Shown: in pieces, positions 16,045-17,663 of the stretch | How the letters are laid out: each line of letters begins with the position of its first letter | How positions within the stretch are numbered: the first letter of the stretch is position 1 | Source: Caldisericaceae bacterium | Lineage (GTDB): Bacteria; Caldisericota; Caldisericia; Caldisericales; Caldisericaceae | NCBI GenBank assembly: GCA_021161495.1 | Contig: JAGHAO010000049.1 | Location: 1-17,663, forward strand | Length of the DNA stretch: 17,663 bases | Reading direction: 5' to 3' | The notes under the pieces: model-generated | What the model saw: only the letters and a program-made list of their open reading frames with translations | The model's database searches: none | What the model was told of the DNA's origin: nothing | Made by a program: the position numbers and the translations under genes

Positions 16045-16680
16045 ATGTTAGAAGGGAGTTTACGGGATTTTAGCCTTGACGAAGTTTTGCAAATGGTCTC
16101 CATGGGAGAGAAAACCGGGAGGCTTGAACTGAAAGGTGAAACTCCTTTCGGTAAGAAGGAAGGCAGTATTTTTTTTAAAAACGGAGAAGTCATAGACGCT
16201 CAAACAAACGAATATGCGGGAGAGCCTGCAATAGTGGATTTGCTAAATATAAAAGAAGGATATTTTAAGTTTGTTCCTGAGGACGTGTCTCATGTCAAGA
16301 GGTCTGTTACCAAATCGATACCGGACTTGGTTCTGCTTGCGACTTCGAAACTTGACGAATGGGAAAAAATAAAAAACAAAATTTCTTCGGTTGACTCGGT
16401 TTTCAAACTTTCTACCGAAGGAATTCCCGATAAAATCCATCTTTCTCCTACTCAGTGGAAAATTATCTCCCTGCTTGGTAAGGGATTAACGATAAGGGAA
16501 GTTGCGTTAAAACTCAATATGACGGTAATAGATGTTTCCAAGGATGTGTACGGTCTTGTCGCGTTAAGGATTTTGAAGGAAGTCGGAGAGAAAGATCCGA
16601 ACAAGGGTGTTATGGTGAGAAGGAGAGGTGCGCCGAGAAGTTTCATAATCCGTTTATTTGAAAGGTTGAGGAGATTATGA
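16045..16680 (+). CDS. PATAN (DUF4388) domain protein with C-terminal winged-helix-like segment
   Basis: The N-terminus (about 2-78: LEGSLRDFSLDEVLQMVSMG, GRLEL, GSIFFKNGEVIDAQ, GEPAIVDLLNIKEGYFKF) is a clear PATAN/DUF4388 domain. Such domains are found in bacterial signalling proteins, often with response regulators or GTPases. A variable middle follows, then a helix-turn-helix-like segment (about 133-180: SPTQWKIISLLGKGLTIREV and ALKLNMTVIDVSKDVYGLVA) resembling a winged helix. The end is a strongly basic, partly amphipathic tail (191-211, with five Arg in the last 14 residues). No transmembrane segment is seen, so it is cytoplasmic and perhaps membrane- or nucleic-acid-associated. It starts three bases after pfkA with no good nearby ribosome site, which suggests translational coupling, and it overlaps the GTPase gene by four bases. 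The exact function is unknown; a partner or regulator of the GTPase is the likely reading. Confidence 0.85.
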   Translation: MLEGSLRDFSLDEVLQMVSMGEKTGRLELKGETPFGKKEGSIFFKNGEVIDAQTNEYAGEPAIVDLLNIKEGYFKFVPEDVSHVKRSVTKSIPDLVLLATSKLDEWEKIKNKISSVDSVFKLSTEGIPDKIHLSPTQWKIISLLGKGLTIREVALKLNMTVIDVSKDVYGLVALRILKEVGEKDPNKGVMVRRRGAPRSFIIRLFERLRRL

Positions 16681-17213
16681 AGAAATACAAGATTATAATA
16701 TCCGGTCCGTTTGCTGCGGGAAAAACCACTTTTATACAAACGATAACGGAAATTGCTCCGATAAGCACTGAGGCAAAAACGACAAAGAGCGATGAGACGA
16801 AGGTAAAAGACTCTACGACTGTTGCAATGGATTTTGGCAGAATTACGATAGACGGGGAAAATGTTTTGCATATTTTCGGGACACCGGGGCAATTCAGGTT
16901 TAATTATATGTGGAGCATTCTCGGTAAAGATGCTCTCGGTATAGTTGTAATTATTGATTCGGGAGCGGAAGATACTTTTGAGGATGCAAAAGATATGATT
17001 AACTTTTTCAGGGTTAAAACAGATGCTCCGATACTCGTTGCATTGAACCAATTTGACGGGAAAAACAAAGTTGATGAAGAAGAAATTAGAAAAATTCTTA
17101 ACCTTCCAAAATGGATTCCCGTGGTCGAGTGTAACGCCAAAGATAAAGAAAGTGTGAAAGGTGTTCTCACTAAATTGCTCGGTCTTATTTTGGCTCAAGG
17201 GAATGTTTATTAA
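16677..17213 (+). CDS. Small Ras-like GTPase of the COG2229/MglA-related type
   Basis: The protein has 178 residues and forms a single Ras-like GTPase domain with no membrane anchor. The P-loop is GPFAAGKT (10-17). Switch I probably includes Thr48 in STTVAMDFGRI. G3 is FGTPGQFRF (67-75), where the usual DxxG Asp is replaced by Gly as in COG2229 GTPases and SR-beta-like relatives. G4 is LNQFD (123-127) instead of NKxD, again as in that group. The VAMDFGRITIDGENVLHIFG segment is typical of GTPases that in actinobacteria sit beside Roadblock proteins. Here no Roadblock gene is present; the neighbour is the PATAN protein, whose stop overlaps this ATG (ATGA). Known relatives act in polarity, motility or signalling, but the role in this organism is not shown. 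The gene ends just before the promoter of the next lipoprotein gene. Confidence 0.87.
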   Translation: MKKYKIIISGPFAAGKTTFIQTITEIAPISTEAKTTKSDETKVKDSTTVAMDFGRITIDGENVLHIFGTPGQFRFNYMWSILGKDALGIVVIIDSGAEDTFEDAKDMINFFRVKTDAPILVALNQFDGKNKVDEEEIRKILNLPKWIPVVECNAKDKESVKGVLTKLLGLILAQGNVY

Positions 17214-17221
17214 TAGTTTAT

Positions 17222-17249
17222 TTGACACAGCGAAAATCAACTATATAAT
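17222..17249 (+). promoter_or_regulatory. Consensus sigma70-type promoter of the BMP lipoprotein gene
   Basis: TTGACA (17222-17227) and TATAAT (17244-17249) are both perfect consensus hexamers, separated by 16 bases. The predicted leader is about 25 bases and ends with a very strong AAGGAAGGAGG ribosome site (17266-17276). This points to high, constitutive expression and marks the boundary from the upstream operon. Confidence 0.85.
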
Positions 17250-17281
17250 TATTTTAATAAATTGAAAGGAAGGAGGCATTT

Positions 17282-17663
17282 ATGAGAACTAAAAAAGTAT
17301 TGGTTGTAATCATTGCATTGTTGATGATTGCAACGGTGTTTGCAGGTTGTGCGCCTAAACAGAAGCCCGGCAATAATCAACCTGCCGAGAAAAAGATCAA
17401 AATCGGTCTTGTAACCGATGTAGGCGGAAGAGGAGACAGATCCTTCAACGATTCCGCATTGAGAGGTCTTGAAACTTGGGCTGCGAAAATGAAGTACGTA
17501 AAAGGTGGCGGATATGAACCTTTGACGGATGATGAATACAAAGCAAGCATACCTGTGGATCTTAAAGACGAAGCAATTTATCCTCTCTATGTAGAACCCG
17601 TCGTCCTCGAATCCAAAGCAAAAGAAGACTACGTTCCCAATCTTACGACTCTTGCGGAGCAAC
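17282..17663 (+). CDS. BMP family (PnrA-like) ABC transporter substrate-binding lipoprotein, partial (3' end outside window)
   Basis: About 127 codons are visible of a protein that usually exceeds 330. A lipoprotein signal peptide (KKVLVVIIALLMIATVFAGC) ends at Cys23, followed by a Pro/Gln/Lys-rich linker. Then come KIKIGLVTDVGGRGDRSFND and SALRGLETWAAK, the diagnostic start of the basic-membrane-protein/PnrA family (usual motif D-x-SFN). These proteins bind nucleosides or related ligands outside the membrane and feed an ABC importer. From about residue 76 a stretch rich in Asp, Glu and Lys (EPLTDDEYKASIPVD onward) occupies the place where shorter relatives continue directly, so it looks like an insertion. 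The ATG follows AAGGAGG by 5 bases. The ligand cannot be told, and the transporter genes, if linked, would lie beyond the window. Confidence 0.9.
   Translation, partial: MRTKKVLVVIIALLMIATVFAGCAPKQKPGNNQPAEKKIKIGLVTDVGGRGDRSFNDSALRGLETWAAKMKYVKGGGYEPLTDDEYKASIPVDLKDEAIYPLYVEPVVLESKAKEDYVPNLTTLAEQ

Noticed and set aside
16452..17240. 262-codon minus-strand frame across the PATAN and GTPase genes
   Set aside because: Long, but it lies opposite two overlapping genes with clear motifs and strong gene structure; its protein is Phe/Asn/Ser-rich with no recognisable domain.
1..17663. CRISPR array, insertion sequence, prophage, toxin-antitoxin or restriction genes
   Set aside because: No regularly spaced repeats beyond the Pho box, no transposase or integrase motifs, and no tRNA-like attachment site were seen; the window is packed with core genes.

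Overview
The window reads as an ordinary, densely packed bacterial chromosome segment of roughly 40% G+C (by eye). It has frequent ATA/AGA/AGG codons, strong purine-rich Shine-Dalgarno sites and sigma70-type promoters. Gene content (GatCAB, a PPi-type phosphofructokinase, TldD/TldE, a BMP-family lipoprotein, a PATAN protein with a COG2229-type GTPase) suggests a low-GC, probably anaerobic and possibly thermophilic bacterium, such as a Clostridia-, Thermotogota- or Caldisericota-like lineage. No rRNA or other lineage marker is present, so the phylum is not assigned. No tRNA, rRNA, CRISPR array, insertion sequence or prophage was seen, and no gene-free stretch exceeds 100 bases.

Region 1 (1-6002, minus strand) is one tightly spaced operon, read right to left: a membrane-anchored beta-propeller protein of unknown function, ligA (NAD-dependent DNA ligase), then gatC, gatA and gatB (Asp/Glu-tRNA amidotransferase; gatB runs off the left edge). 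Its apparent promoter is nearly consensus and lies so close to the first start codon that the transcript may be leaderless.

Region 2 (6003-12145, plus strand) is a complete phosphate-starvation module: a phoB-like response regulator (TTG start) and phoR-like sensor kinase, followed by pstS-pstC-pstA-pstB-phoU. Upstream of pstS are four 7-base direct repeats spaced exactly 11 bases apart, placed just before a -10 element. This is the geometry of a Pho box, so the adjacent two-component system very likely controls the transporter.

Region 3 (12146-17213, plus strand) looks like a second operon with its own promoter: tldD-tldE (metalloprotease pair), a phosphofructokinase of PPi type with a strange substrate-loop sequence, a PATAN/DUF4388-winged-helix protein and a small COG2229-type GTPase whose start overlaps the PATAN stop. 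The last two probably form a signalling pair of unknown output.

Region 4 (17214-17663) holds a consensus promoter and the first 127 codons of a BMP-family substrate-binding lipoprotein, cut by the window edge. The least explained elements are the PATAN-GTPase pair beside pfkA, the altered loop of the phosphofructokinase and the propeller protein; no clearly new defence or mobile system was found.
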